From Anisodus tanguticus (lineage: Eukaryota; Streptophyta; Magnoliopsida; Solanales; Solanaceae), in the NCBI GenBank assembly GCA_034509755.1, contig CM067557.1:36390001-36454000 (forward strand): 64,000 nucleotides of DNA. The letters are read 5' to 3'. Shown one piece after another: positions 19,930-31,500 of the stretch (position 1 is the first letter of the stretch; the number at the start of each line of letters is the position of its first letter). The notes below the pieces were generated by a model. That model saw nothing but the letters and a program-made list of their open reading frames with translations. It was not told the origin of the DNA and made no database searches. Made by a program: the position numbers and the translations under genes.

Positions 19930-22900
19930 TATGGGTGGCCAGTGGGCCGGGCTCGGGTCTGGCGGGGGTCGGGGTCGGGGCGGGACGATCCGGGGGTCGG
20001 GATCGGGACTAGCGGGCCTAGCGGGGTCGGGTGCAGGCGGGACTGCTCCGGTCCGTCCCGATCCCGATCCCGTCGGTATCGGGGCGGGCGGGCTCGGGGC
20101 GGGCTCGGGTCGGGGCGGGGTCGGGTTTTCCTTTTTTTTTTTTTTTTAAATAACATATGTATAAAAAAAAAAACTCAATAAATAAAACAAGATAGTGTAA
20201 TAAAAACATCCCAAAGGTTTGTTTTTGTGCCTCTTATATTATTTAATAGACATATGATTTTTTTGTAATACAAATACAATTGTCTAAAATCTAAATTGCA
20301 ACTTTATGGTGTTGTCCAAAAGTTGCAAATTACATAATAAAATTGCAATTAAAAAAATTACATTTTCAAAAAAATCTTTCTAATTGCTTGATGATTTCAT
20401 GTGGTTCTTCGGTTGGAATAGGTATTTGTTGGTCAAATTGATCCACGTCGCTTCCACTACCTTCGGTTAAGATTTCGTTGTAGTTTTCATCATCTTCTTC
20501 GTTGATCTCCGGTTGACCGCACCTTCTCCGCTCCGCTCGTATCCAATCTCGAATAATACGCAATTTCCAAGCCGTGTCTCCGGCCAATGAGTGTCTGTGG
20601 TCTCCTATTTGATATCTGCTGCGAGAAAAGCGCTTTCCGACGCGCGTTGATGACGCTTGAATGTTCAAAACATCTCAAGCCATCAATGAAAGTGTCGGAA
20701 AGGTCTTCTCATTCCCCCTCCAAGTATTTCGACAAGTCTTCTTGTCCATCTTCATTGATAACTTCTTGATACGGTACAGAACCTGCAAAACAAAAATATC
20801 CAACTCGCTAATTTGGTTAGTAGAGGTACGGCCGCACATTCTATTTACGAGGCTTTCAATACTAGCCGCGAAACAGATGTCTTTTGTGAGGTTGTGTTGA
20901 AGATGAAGAAGATGGTATGGTAGCCGTACGTTACTAGCATTTTCTTGTTGATAAAATCTATATATATTTTTGCGGTGGTGTTCTACGCTATTCAACACTT
21001 CTTCTTTAGTTTGTTCAATAGGTGGTGGGTGATTTAGATTTTTGGGACTTGGAGGTGGTAGTACTTCTATACAATCGTAAATAGTTTCAATTAGTGATTT
21101 AGTACCGTCTATTTTAATAGTAGGATTTAATACGAACCAATAATATAAATAGAAGGAATAGGAATAAAATATTTTTTTATTTTGACAAACATTTTTTTAA
21201 TAGCTTTTTATAAGTTTGGTTTTTCCATATATTCACTAAGTAATAAAAATATTAGAGTTATATAAAATAACATAGTTGAAATAGTAGGATAATATATACC
21301 GGAAAATTCTTTTGTTGCTTGAAAAAATTTCTCTAAAAATACAATAAATTCGGAAATTTTTTCCCAATCACTATCTAAAATCATATCAGTGGCTTTTTAT
21401 TATGAGAGTTAAAAAATAAAGTTATAGGTAATTTATAGTCATAAGCAACAAGGAGTTGCTCGTATAAAGAATTCCACCTAGTGGATACTTCTTGTGGAAT
21501 TCTTCTAAAAGGTAGTCCACAATCATGACAAATTTTTTTATATTCTTTTCTACGTTGTACTTTATTACTTTTAAAAATAAAGTTTATAGCAAATTGTATT
21601 TTACTAAGAATGTCTTCAAAAAGTGATAGACCATCCTTTACAATTAAGTTATATATATGGCACGCGCATTTTATATGAAAATGGTCTGGAAAAGATGGAG
21701 CTAAACTATTTTTTAACATTGTAATTGCGTAATTGTTATTAGAAGCGTTATCTAATGTAATAGTCATAATTTTATCGGTAATTCCGTAATAATCGCACAC
21801 TTGATAAATATTTTCTGCAATAAAAGTACCAGTGTGCCTATCATCTATATATCTATACGCTAAAATACGTTTTTGCATAGACCATTTATAATCTATCCAA
21901 TGACAAGTTACGGTTAAATAATCATGGCCGTTAGTACTACGACCTATATCGACGTGATAGATACTTTGCCATTAAAATGATATAATGAAAAACGTAAATA
22001 TTGTTGATATTCATGCGCAAATTTAAATACATCTCTCTTAACGATTGACCTAGGAAAACCGTTAAAAGCGAGGATTATATATATCTCTAATGTAATGAAT
22101 AAAACCGGGAGATGAAGGAAATGAAAAAGGCAAACCCTCCACAAACTAATTTTGATATTGCTTCCCTATCTCTATGTTTGTTGTATTTAGAGCCTACAAT
22201 TCCCCCCGTCATAGGGTTAATTTGACCACGTACTTGGTCCGGGACGAGTATCGGTATGTGAACCTTGTCCGGATGGAGCGGCCGTTTGCGCACCCGGTTT
22301 TGAAGCCTGGTATTGGGCATACCTAGCTGGATGAGCACTTACTACGTGTCTAATTAAACCCCCGTCCCACCGTGACCTTTTCCAGTTTTAAATTTTAAAA
22401 CATTTTTACAAATTTTACATATGGCTACTTGATTCTCTACGTCCCTATCAAAAAATGTCCATGCATCTGATTTTAATGGTCGTTTTGCTGGACCTCGTCT
22501 CATACTAGGGGGAATAGGAGGTATTTCAGTTGAAGGTGCACTAGTGGGCGTGTTGTCATCAATATTAGTGGGTGTATCGTCTAGATCATCGTCTAAATTA
22601 AAGTCTTCTTGAGTTCCAGAAAATAACTCCTCGTCTAAATCTAATGGTATTGTAGGAAAATGTTGAGTATCAACAAAATCATCCTGTGTAGGAATAAGAT
22701 GACTAGAAGAAGTACCCTTGCCCTGGTTGCCTCTACTAGAAGAAGCACCCTTACCCTTACCCTTAAACATACCTCTAATTCCTTCCATTTTAATTATATG
22801 CTAACAAATAATTAAAGTAAATAAAATTAAGTGCGCTAAATAAAATAAACGAGACAATAATAATTTAATGAAGGAACGAATGTACCAAACGCCGACGTAA

Positions 22901-23476
22901 CGTCGACGTGTAATCGAGAGGTTGAAAATTGAAACTTTGCTCGATGGAAGATCCTCAAGCTAGTTGCCAACTTCACTCCCAATTCCCAAATGAATTAATA
23001 AAATTGAATATTTAGCAAACAATGTAGAGAGATATATTGAGAAATTAGAGAGATTGTAGGAAGATTTGTGAGAAAGATGAAGAGAAAATGAGTTATTTAT
23101 AGTTGAAAAATTGGGTTAAAGTGTAAATATAATAACTTATGGGTTAAAAATAAATATTAAGGGGTAGGGGGGTTGGGGGAGGGGGGGGGGCCTAAAATGG
23201 CCGTTGACGCGGCCATAATCTAAAATGGCCGTTGGTGCAACGGTTATTTTTGCAAAGGGGGTTTAATTGTCGGGGTCGGGGTCGGGACGGGCTCGGGTCC
23301 GGCGGGCCTGGGGCGGGCTCGGGTCTGGCGGGACGAGACATCGTCCCGTCCCGAGTTCGAGTCCCGCCCCCGTTAAATTTTATTTTTTTTTTAGAGCGGG
23401 GTCGGGTCGGGACCGGGGCGGGGTCGGGACGGGGTCGGGCCGGGGTCGGGTCGTCCCGGCCCACTGGCCAGCCTTA
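19930..23476. mobile_element. 3.5 kb hAT transposon inside the xylanase pseudogene
   Basis: The 3,547-bp element is flanked by a perfect 8-bp duplication GTTTCTGG (19,922-19,929 and 23,477-23,484). Unit 2 shows the empty site with one copy (53,171-53,178). The terminal inverted repeats are TATGGGTGGCCAGTGGGCC and the complement of GGCCCACTGGCCAGCCTTA. Long G/C-rich subterminal arrays of GGGNCGG-type motifs lie inside both ends. It carries a minus-strand transposase gene. TSD length, ends and protein place it in the hAT superfamily. It is the best-preserved member of the family that also built the composite elements. Confidence 0.95.
20366..22788 (-). pseudogene. hAT transposase of the 3.5 kb element
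   Basis: Reading on the minus strand from ATG at 22,788: MEGIRGMFKGKGKGASSSRG, an acidic region, then a BED-type zinc finger (W..F, CKICKN, with the His pair in RHVVSAH after a frameshift). Next come an RNase H-like core with DRHTGTFIAENIY, ITDKIMTITLDNASNNNYAI, KCACHIYNLIV and EVSTRWNSLYEQLL, and a C-terminal hATC-like dimerisation segment (IRDWIRAERR) with an acidic tail. A one-base loss in the G run at about 22,362 shifts the frame after GGTG, and further stops occur downstream, so as read the gene is not translatable in full. Introns cannot be excluded for some breaks. It resembles plant RICESLEEPER/Ac-type transposases. Confidence 0.8.
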
Positions 23477-24260
23477 GTTTCTGGTCCTGCCCAACTCTAT
23501 TTTGAGGTGATAAAATTTTCTTCTTCATTAATCCAAATCAATTTGACTAGTTACCACATTTGTCAGTAGGTTACCGATTAGTGTTTATCATATAGAGATT
23601 TGCATATAAATAACTTAACTGTGTAAATATTTTTACTTATCTTTAAATTTTGTCATTTTTCCTCCTTTTTCTAGATCAATAATTCATCAATTGACATATG
23701 GGTGACTAATATTTCACTAAAACCATTCAGTCAAGAAGAGTGGGAGTCCCATCAAATTCAAAGCATCGAAAAGGTAGAAATAAAATCTATGAAAATTCAA
23801 ATAAGTTATTTCTTTTCATTTATATATATGTTCATATTCAATTTAATTTCTTCTTAACATAATACTTACCTTATTAACATAGAAAAATCAAGATTTTAGT
23901 TCAACACAGAAAACTAACAAAAGGAAAATTAATGATATGTAGGTACGCAAAAGTAAAGTGGCAATCCAAGTTGTTGACTCACAGGGAAAGCCTTTACCTA
24001 AATGCAACAATCTCCTTGGCATTTGGTGTTGCAATTAACAAAAATATTCTTAACAACAATGCTTACCAAAATTGGTTCTTCTCAAGATTCAAGTTCACAT
24101 TATTTGTAAATGAAATGAAATGGTACAGTACTGAAACATCTCAAGGAAAAGTAGACTACTCAACTTTTGATGCAATGATAAATTTATGCAAGAGCAAAGG
24201 TGTTAGTATTCGAGGCCATAATATATTTGTTTTTTTGCGTGGATTTCCCTTCGTTTGAAC

Positions 24261-24930
24261 TGATCTTTAATTTTTGCTCCTCAAATTATTGGTCTCTAAT
24301 TTTTACCCCTAATTCTCATTTAGTAAAAAATTATGAGCTAAAGTATCCTTAATTCGTTGGTCTATGAAATCAGAGAGTCTGGGTTCGAATCCCAACAGAG
24401 AAAAAGAAAAATAATTTTGCAAGACAATATTTTCATGGAAACTATGCCTATTCGGCCAAAGTTGTATAGAGATTATGCCATTTGGGACATAGTTTCTATG
24501 AAACTAGCAAAACAACATCATTTTAATTTTTTATGTTTTATGCCTTAAGGGGCATAATTTCTATGTAACTACATATAAACTACGAAATCAGAGAGTCTGA
24601 GTTCGAACCCCAACAGAGTAAAAAAAATTCGCAAGACAAGTTTTCATAGGAACTATGCCGGACAAAGCATAGTTACTATCAAGGTACATGAAAACTATGC
24701 CTTGTCCGGCATAGTTATGTAGTACTAATTCACAAGACAAGTTTTCATAAAAATTATGCCGGATAAGGCATAGTTTCTATGTACCTTTTAGCGAATAGAC
24801 ATATTTTTTATCAAAATTTTGCCTTGCGAAATTGTAAATCTTACCTTGCGAATTTTTTTAACTCTCCTGGGGTTCGAACCCAGAATCTTAAGGGTATTTT
24901 CAATAACCCAAAAATGCAGTCGAATTGAGT
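24261..24930. mobile_element. Inverted-repeat insertion with B-box-like motifs in xylanase, copy 1
   Basis: The host sequence CCCTTCGTTTGAAC (24,247-24,260) is repeated imperfectly as CCCTTCATTGAAC (24,931-24,943), like a 13-14 bp target duplication. Inside, the block AATCAGAGAGTCTGGGTTCG occurs at about 24,369 and 24,588, and its complement (GGTTCGAACCCAGAATCT) at about 24,877. Each block holds the Pol III B-box-like GTTCGAAYCC. The core has inverted ACTATGCC...GGCATAGT segments (24,647-24,780). It is non-coding. The class is uncertain: a fused SINE pair or a foldback element. The same element lies in unit 2. Confidence 0.55.
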
Positions 24931-25038
24931 CCCTTCATTGAACCCGCAACAACTCTCTGTTGCTGCTGGAAAAAAGGCCGCCTCAGTGGTAGCAAAATAT
25001 AAAGGCCAAGTTATTCATTGGGATGTTATGAATGAAAA

Positions 25039-25451
25039 TGTAAGATGATATTAATCTTCCTTGACTAGTGTATAATATACCACCCTAATACAAGAGGAAT
25101 CCTAGTCACAATACAAGAGGAATCCTAGTTTACCATAATTATTTATCACTAAATATATATCGAGTCTTTGAACGCAAGTTGCGCCCGAAGCCATTAGGCC
25201 GAGGGCACGTCTGCCTGGGCGTCACGCATCGCGTCGCCCCCGCACGCCGCGCCCGCTCTGTGGGACGCGGCGGCGTCGCGGCGGCGTCGCGGGGCGGATA
25301 CTAGCCTCCCGTGCGCCTCGAGCTCGCGGCCGGCCTAAATGCGGGTCCACGTCGACGGACGTCGCGGCAAATGGTGGTTGTGACCCTACAATATATGGAA
25401 TATATTCTAATTATGGGTAAGGATTGTAGTGTTATAATTGTACACGTTTAC
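25039..25451. mobile_element. LTR relic in xylanase exon, interrupted by rDNA, copy 1
   Basis: It is flanked by TGAAAA on both sides (25,033-25,038 and 25,452-25,457), restoring the GH10 reading NEN/LHY when removed. Its flanks (CACTAAATATAT ... TACAATATATGGAATATATT) resemble the complement of the LTR starting at 15,835 (TAATAATATACTCCATATAT ... ATATTTAGTG). This is an LTR-like insertion, with 5.8S/ITS2 sequence lodged in its middle. Confidence 0.55.
25161..25380 (+). rRNA. 5.8S rRNA 3' end and ITS2 fragment, copy 1
   Basis: Bases 25,161-25,224 match the last 64 nt or so of plant 5.8S rRNA (CGAGTCTTTGAACGCAAG ... GGGCACGTCTGCCTGGGCG). Bases 25,225-25,380 are a G/C-rich solanaceous-type ITS2 containing the conserved GCGGGTCCACGTCGACGG. 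The 5.8S 5' part and 25S are absent. It is a non-functional rDNA scrap inside an LTR relic inside a pseudogene exon. Base composition contrasts sharply with the A/T-rich surroundings. Confidence 0.93.
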
Positions 25452-26246
25452 TGAAAACCTTCACTATTTTTTCGAGAGTAAACTTGGTGCGAGTCCATCT
25501 TCTACCTATTATCGATTAAGTGCACAAATTGCTAATAAGGCGACTTTGTTCTTGAACGATTATAATACGACAGAAAATCAAAGAGACGGAGCAGCATCAC
25601 CAGCCAATTATCAAGATTATACTGTTAAGGGCGGGAAGGTACGCGGGTCCTCTTGAAATTGGATTGCAAGGACATTTTATTATTCCAAGCCAGCCTTATA
25701 TTAGGTCCGCCCTCGATACACTTGCTTCTGCAAAATTGCCAATCTGGATCACTGAGTTGGATGTTCAAAGCAGCCCAAATCAGGTACTTAATTTTTTTAA
25801 TTAAAAGTGAATCAAAGACTTTAAGTAGATGAATACAATATATTTACCATAATTATTCTAACAATTTTTTTTTGGTTTTTGGCATCAAAGGCACAATTTT
25901 TGGATCAAATTATAAAAGAGGTTGTTGCACACCCAGCATGGAAACCAACCAGATGTTAATAAATGTGTTTGACTGATAACAATTTCAAAAACTTGCCAAT
26001 GGGAGATGTTGTCGACAAAGCTCGTGCAACATTATCACACGAGATTTGGTTGGGACAACAAATGCCAAGGGTTACTTCGAGACTTCACTTTTTCATGGAG
26101 ATTATAAAGCCATTATCACTCATCCATCAATGACAAATTCGTTGTTTCACCACAATTTGATACCTACAATTGAAAGTGATGAAGCAAGATTGTTAGGTTA
26201 CAAATTTACTACTACACGAGTCAAACCTGCAATATTCAAGTTATAA

Positions 26247-26676
26247 GGATTACATGTAGTAATCTATTTTCTTTCTTGTATTGCATTTCAGTGTTTCCTA
26301 TAAATATTTTGAAATAAAAGTTGAATGAAAGAATTGAAGGGTGTCAAATGCTAAGAAAAAAAAATAAGAGATGGAATAAATCGAATGCCAATTCTGTTTC
26401 AGAATGTCGTCAATTATGTCGTCCGACACCAGTAACAACACTTAGTAAAACAGTATTATATAACTTATGAAGACCAATAACCAGATGTATTGTATATATA
26501 TTATATACAAAAATACAAATTCATTTCTTTACAGATTTATAATATAAAATGAAAAGAAATTAAAAGTTGAAGTGGCAGATGACTTCTGCCTGAAATTCTA
26601 ACTAATTAGACATATACAACCTCTCATTACAATCGCTCCATACAAAACTAATCTAGAATCTAAACATCAATTGTAA
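26247..26676. other. 3' flank of xylanase pseudogene, copy 1
   Basis: Probable old 3' UTR and intergenic sequence. AAATAAAAG near 26,311 could be a polyadenylation signal. Nothing else is recognised. Confidence 0.4.
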
Positions 26677-27096
26677 TGTTGGACAGAATGTTGTCGACAC
26701 ACTCAGGCAACACTTGTGATCCAGATTTCTAAGATGAAATCCCGAGAGCTCTCTTGGTATTTTTGCAATCTGATTCTGGATGATCGATTCACTGTTGTGG
26801 CCTCTCTATTTATAGTAGAGAGTTCCATTGAAAGACTCATCGATCGGTTGTTATAGTTGAGGAAAAGATGGCAGCGTGTGATAGATGATTAAGGAGTGAA
26901 AATCTCAACAACCTTGATTTGTTCCTTACTCGACTTCTTCCCCAAGCTTTGACTCTTTCTCCCACGTTTTACACGGCTCAATTCACTACGCCTAAGTCAT
27001 TTTTACCTCACGGTAAAATATTACCGCTAGCGTGAAGTAAGGCAAAACTATTCTAAAAAATGTTAGTCCGAATGTTGCGTAACATTTATCCCAACA
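26677..27096 (-). mobile_element. Solo LTR (copia-like), copy 1
   Basis: The 420-bp sequence starts TGTTGGACAG and ends TTATCCCAACA, the inverted TGTTGG/CCAACA ends typical of LTRs. On the minus strand a TATA-like ACTATAAATAGAGAGGCC lies near 26,803-26,818. No internal coding sequence is attached and no clean target duplication is seen; the right end abuts an AT microsatellite. Copy 2 is at 56,355-56,776. Confidence 0.65.
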
Positions 27097-27984
<888 letters not shown>

Positions 27985-27986
27985 TA

Positions 27987-28242
27987 CTCCCTTCGTCCTA
28001 TATTATTTATTCACTTTCCCTTTTACACGCCCTTTAAGAATCATAAAAAATATATTTTTACTATTTTATCCTTTTCTCTCTCAAATTTCACTCTAATCAA
28101 TATTGATTATTTTCAAGGACATTTAATACTAAGTAAGATGATAAAGATTTAATTAATTCTATCTTGATTTATAAATTTGACAAGTAATTTGAGATAAATA
28201 TTTTAGTATGTAATGTGGACAAGTGACATGGAACGGATGAAG
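27987..28242. mobile_element. Stowaway MITE, unit 1
   Basis: The 256-bp element is flanked by TA (27,985-27,986 and 28,243-28,244). The ends CTCCCTTCGTCC and the complement of GGAACGGATGAAG match the Stowaway consensus CTCCCTCCGTYYC. It is non-coding and A/T-rich. Confidence 0.85.
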
Positions 28243-28244
28243 TA

Positions 28245-29108
28245 TTTGTTTTTACTAAATTAAGACTTTGAATCTCATACATATTTGAATATTAAGATGT
28301 GTATTATATTATGACATTTGAATCTAAACACACGTTTGAATATTAAGATGTCATATTAAAATCTGAATATTAAAAAATCAAGACTGTTTATTTTCTCAAT
28401 ATTTGAATGGATAAAATTTGCTTTTGTTTAAAAATTATGAAATGGCTTGGGAGACCCTTTTATTTGTTCCGATTTATTATCCCGGTGTTTGTAGTCTACG
28501 AGATTTCATCTAGTCTAACATGTTCAAAATAGGCATTTTAAACAAGTTTATGTGGCATTTACTTTGCTGAGTCAGATAAAGTGCGTGATTTCACGCTTTT
28601 AAAAGCGAGTGAAGTTAATCCTTCAGGTGTGCTATGCCAAAACTATCCTGAAACTAGAGATCATCGTTGTCTGCACTGTGGTAAAGCACATAAACTATGG
28701 AGCAGAATATTACGATGGGCAAAAGGGACAACTAAACATAACCTGAATTGAGATCAGTACATGAGGTGGATAGAGAGAAATAACAAGATTTTTTAGAAGA
28801 GCACTAGAGACTTGTAAGTTATAGCCAATACATAGTCTTCACATGCAATGCTACAGCATCCATCAGACATCAAGAGCCTTCAAACAACTTTTGTTTTACG
28901 AGTAGTATATTTCTTTATAGTTGTTTTCTTTTCTTGTATAGTTGATTTTATAGATGAGATTGCAACCCTCTCCTAGGTTTGGTGGTCACTGTATAGAGGC
29001 AAGGAGAAGTGCATGAGAGGTAGATAGTCTGGTCGGGATATGTTGAGACAGCAAGGTGTGATGCCTAACTATTGTGGTTCCATTGTATTCAGTTTTGGTG
29101 ATTAATAC
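28245..29108. other. Intergenic stretch, copy 1
   Basis: No gene is seen. A palindrome GCGTGATTTCACGC lies near 28,583. The sequence is present in all three units. Confidence 0.4.
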
Positions 29109-29404
29109 TCCAAAGAAATAATCCCCTTCATTATTTTCATTAATTAAAAGATATATATATATAAGTTACAAAATATAAGAATCATATTCCTAAAACCTTA
29201 TTCTATACATTTATGATAATACACTAATTATGGTAATACACTATTAATTATATTACAACATTCCTAAACTAGGATACTAAAATATTTACCATAAATTACT
29301 TTACATAAACAACCAAATCCGAGAGCTATTTTTGGGACCAAATCCGAGACTTAATATACACAATATACACATGTATATTGTGTGTATATTATGTATATTT
29401 AACA
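29109..29404 (-). mobile_element. 3' LTR of minus-strand copia fragment, unit 1
   Basis: On the minus strand it begins TGTTAAATATAC right after the polypurine run GCGGGGGTG and ends ATTATTTCTTTGGA. The end resembles the copia B LTR end (GGGATTATTTCTTTCA), so the families are related. About 0.3 kb. Confidence 0.7.
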
Positions 29405-30347
29405 CACCCCCGCAGTCATAGCGGGCGGTCTTCGAACGCTGAGACTGTCCCTAAAATTTTCAAAAAGGACCGAGGGAAGACCCTTTGTAAAGATGTCTGC
29501 AATCTGATATCTTGACGGGACATGGCATACGCGAACGTGACCCCGAGCATCCTTTTCACGGACAAAGTGAATGTCCATTTCGATATGTTTAGTGCGTTGG
29601 TGTTGAACCGGATTACCTGAAAGGTAGATGGCACTAATATTATCGCAATAAAACAAGGTTGCCTTTTGAATCGGACAATGAAGCTCTAAAAGTAAATTAC
29701 GTAACCAACATGATTCTGAGACCACATTGGCTACCCCTCGATATTCAGCCTCGGCACTTGAGCGGGATAGAGTCGCCTGACGCTTCGCAGACCAGGAGAC
29801 CAAGTTGTTGCCAAAGAACATACAGTAAGCCGGACGTAGACCGTCTGGTGTCTGGACAACCACCCCAATCTGCATCAGTGTATGAGACAAGTGTGGATGT
29901 CAATGAAGGATACAAATGCAAACCATAGTCCAGTGTACCCTGAATATACCGGATGATACGTTTGATTGCATTCATGTGCTCAACTCTGGGATCATGCATG
30001 AATAAACACACCTGCTGAATAGCATACGTAATATCCGGTCGGTAAAGGTACGATCGAAGAGCCCTTGCAAGACTGCGATAGCGGGTCGGATCCTCGTAAG
30101 GGACGCCGGCCGCGGCACCAAGTTTGGGCTTAGTATCAACTAGAGTGGAAGTGGACTTACAGGATGACATCCCAGCCCTCTCGATGATCTCAGCCGCATA
30201 CTTTCTTTGAGACAAAAACAAACCATCTGAATGACGCTTGGCGACAATCCCCAAAAAGTAACTCAAGGGCCCTAAGTCTTTCATAGCAAACTCAGAGCTG
30301 AACATGGTCACGATAGACTGGCGTAAGGCATCGGAAGAGGCAATCAA
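29405..30347 (-). pseudogene. Ty1-copia RT/RNase H fragment, unit 1
   Basis: From 30,347 down: the end of reverse transcriptase (FAMKDLGPLSYFLGI, DGLFLSQRKYAAEIIERAGM), then RNase H (DPTRYRSLARALRSYL, RPDITYAIQQVCLFMHDP, LVSYTDADWGGCPDTRRSTS, a frameshift, SWSAKRQATLSRSSAEAEYR, YCDNISAIYLSGNPVQHQRT, SRYQIADIFTKGLP). The stop sits next to the polypurine run and 3' LTR. Everything upstream of the RT C-terminus is missing. The frameshift and 5' truncation make it a dead fragment. Confidence 0.88.
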
Positions 30348-30680
30348 AATGATGTTAAATTTTTTAGCTCTCTTTATAGTGTGTGAGAGCTAAAAATTAT
30401 GTTAAAAGGAGCATCCATGACTATTTACATACATTGAGAACTATTTCAATCAAGGATATACATTAACGACCAAAATAGTCCCTCCTTTCATAATATGTTT
30501 ACATAGTAAAATTTTGGGGTAATGTTTTTAAAAAAAATTAAAAGCCAATAAATAGATTTTGGCCCAAAAAAAGTTTGAGCCAGAATTTAAAATTTAAAAA
30601 TTTATTTTTAAAATCTGCCAAATATTTATGGCCAAACAAAAATTTGTAAAGACATTTTGAAAAAAATACTCTCAAAATCT
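30348..30680. other. A/T-rich stretch between copia fragment and small ORF
   Basis: Homopolymer-rich and non-coding; nothing recognised. It is repeated in units 2 and 3. Confidence 0.4.
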
Positions 30681-30974
30681 ATGAACAAACGGGAGCTAAA
30701 TTTTGTGTGCTTCCTCTTTCGAGAAATACATCGTCAAGAAAACCCAACCTTCAACCTCTATATGCAACAAGCATGGAGGGTAAGAAAATACAATGAGCAC
30801 AAGATTATTGATATGAGAGGTCCACATGTTAGTATCTTGAATAATATAGAAAATTTTAATTGTAATGAACAAGCGCGGGAAAATCAGCTTCTAGTGCTTG
30901 AACTACATCACAATATTAGGTTGACTCTTGAGTTGGTTGAATTTTTGAAAAAACGTAGAATAAAGAGAAATTAA
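30681..30974 (+). CDS. Unknown 97-codon ORF, unit 1
   Basis: I do not recognise this reading frame. From ATG at 30,681 (MNKRELNFVCFLFREIHRQE) it runs to TAA at 30,972. The C-terminal third is predicted helical and basic (LELVEFLKKRRIKRN), with no signal peptide or membrane segment evident. It looks identical in unit 2 (60,022-60,315) and, as far as visible, unit 3. Its surroundings are A/T-rich and no promoter or splice signals were recognised. It may be an exon remnant or chance ORF; identity between units is expected from their recency and does not prove selection. Confidence 0.3.
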   Translation: MNKRELNFVCFLFREIHRQENPTFNLYMQQAWRVRKYNEHKIIDMRGPHVSILNNIENFNCNEQARENQLLVLELHHNIRLTLELVEFLKKRRIKRN

Positions 30975-31149
30975 CACGGCTTGTCACGTTTTAAGAGTTA
31001 TTAACATAATTAGCACAACTCTTAAAGTGGAACACAAATAGCAGTTTTTATTACTTTGGATATACACTTACGGTCATTTACTCCACTAAGTCCTTTCCTT
31101 TTCTGAGATATATTTTACAGAAAAAATAAAATTATCCAACATTTGTGTG

Positions 31150-31500
31150 TATATATATATATATATCTAATTATACACATAAACATATATTTTTATATGT
31201 AACATATACTACAGAAATATATTTGATATTTTCGCAAAAATATATTTATATCATAAATATACATGGTATTTTGACAAAAAAGTATATTTATATCATAAAT
31301 CTACATGATATTTTCACAAAAAATATTTATACCATAAATATACATGGTATTGTTTCAACTGAAAAATATTTTCATGTAACATATACATCCCATTAATATG
31401 CATGATATTTTCACAAAAATATATTTATACCATAAATATACATGGCACTTTCAAAGAAGAAAGAATTATACCATAAATATACATGGTATTTTTCAAACTG
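31150..31500. repeat. Degenerate A/T-rich tandem repeats at the end of unit 1
   Basis: Repeated ATATTTATATCATAAATATACATGG-like units of about 40-60 bp (for example near 31,242, 31,287, 31,328, 31,420 and 31,470). Homology with unit 2 ends within this array at about 31,342, so the duplication junction lies in repetitive sequence. Confidence 0.75.

Larger units (their letters stand above)
19790..26246 (+). pseudogene. GH10 endo-1,4-beta-xylanase pseudogene, copy 1
   Basis: Plant GH10 enzymes cut xylan in cell walls. Exon-like pieces: 19,790-19,929 continuing at 23,477-23,506; 23,675-23,773; 23,943-24,260; 24,931-25,038; 25,452-25,793; 25,891-26,246. Readable motifs: ISLKPFSQEEWESHQIQSIE, GHNIF, VIHWDVMNEN (acid/base Glu), LPIWITELDVQSS (nucleophile Glu) and a C-terminus ending at TAA 26,244-26,246. 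The N-terminal part (signal peptide and most of the carbohydrate-binding region) is replaced by copia B. Lesions: a 3.5 kb hAT in the first exon, a 0.67 kb inverted-repeat element, a 0.4 kb LTR relic with rDNA, stops near 19,846 and 25,958, an extra A in PLPNATI at about 24,000 (private to this copy), and deletion of the VKGIVMWT-type segment. It is certainly non-functional; the family call is strong. Confidence 0.88.

Noticed and set aside
19895..20209. Gly/Arg- and Pro-rich ORFs on both strands at hAT ends (also 3,347-3,878, 23,192-23,569, 34,380-34,770, 36,545-36,982)
   Set aside because: Artefacts of the G/C-rich subterminal repeats.
24360..24640. tRNA gene suggested by GGGTTCGAATCCC motifs
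   Set aside because: No A-box, acceptor stem or cloverleaf can be folded; the motifs belong to a repeated element.
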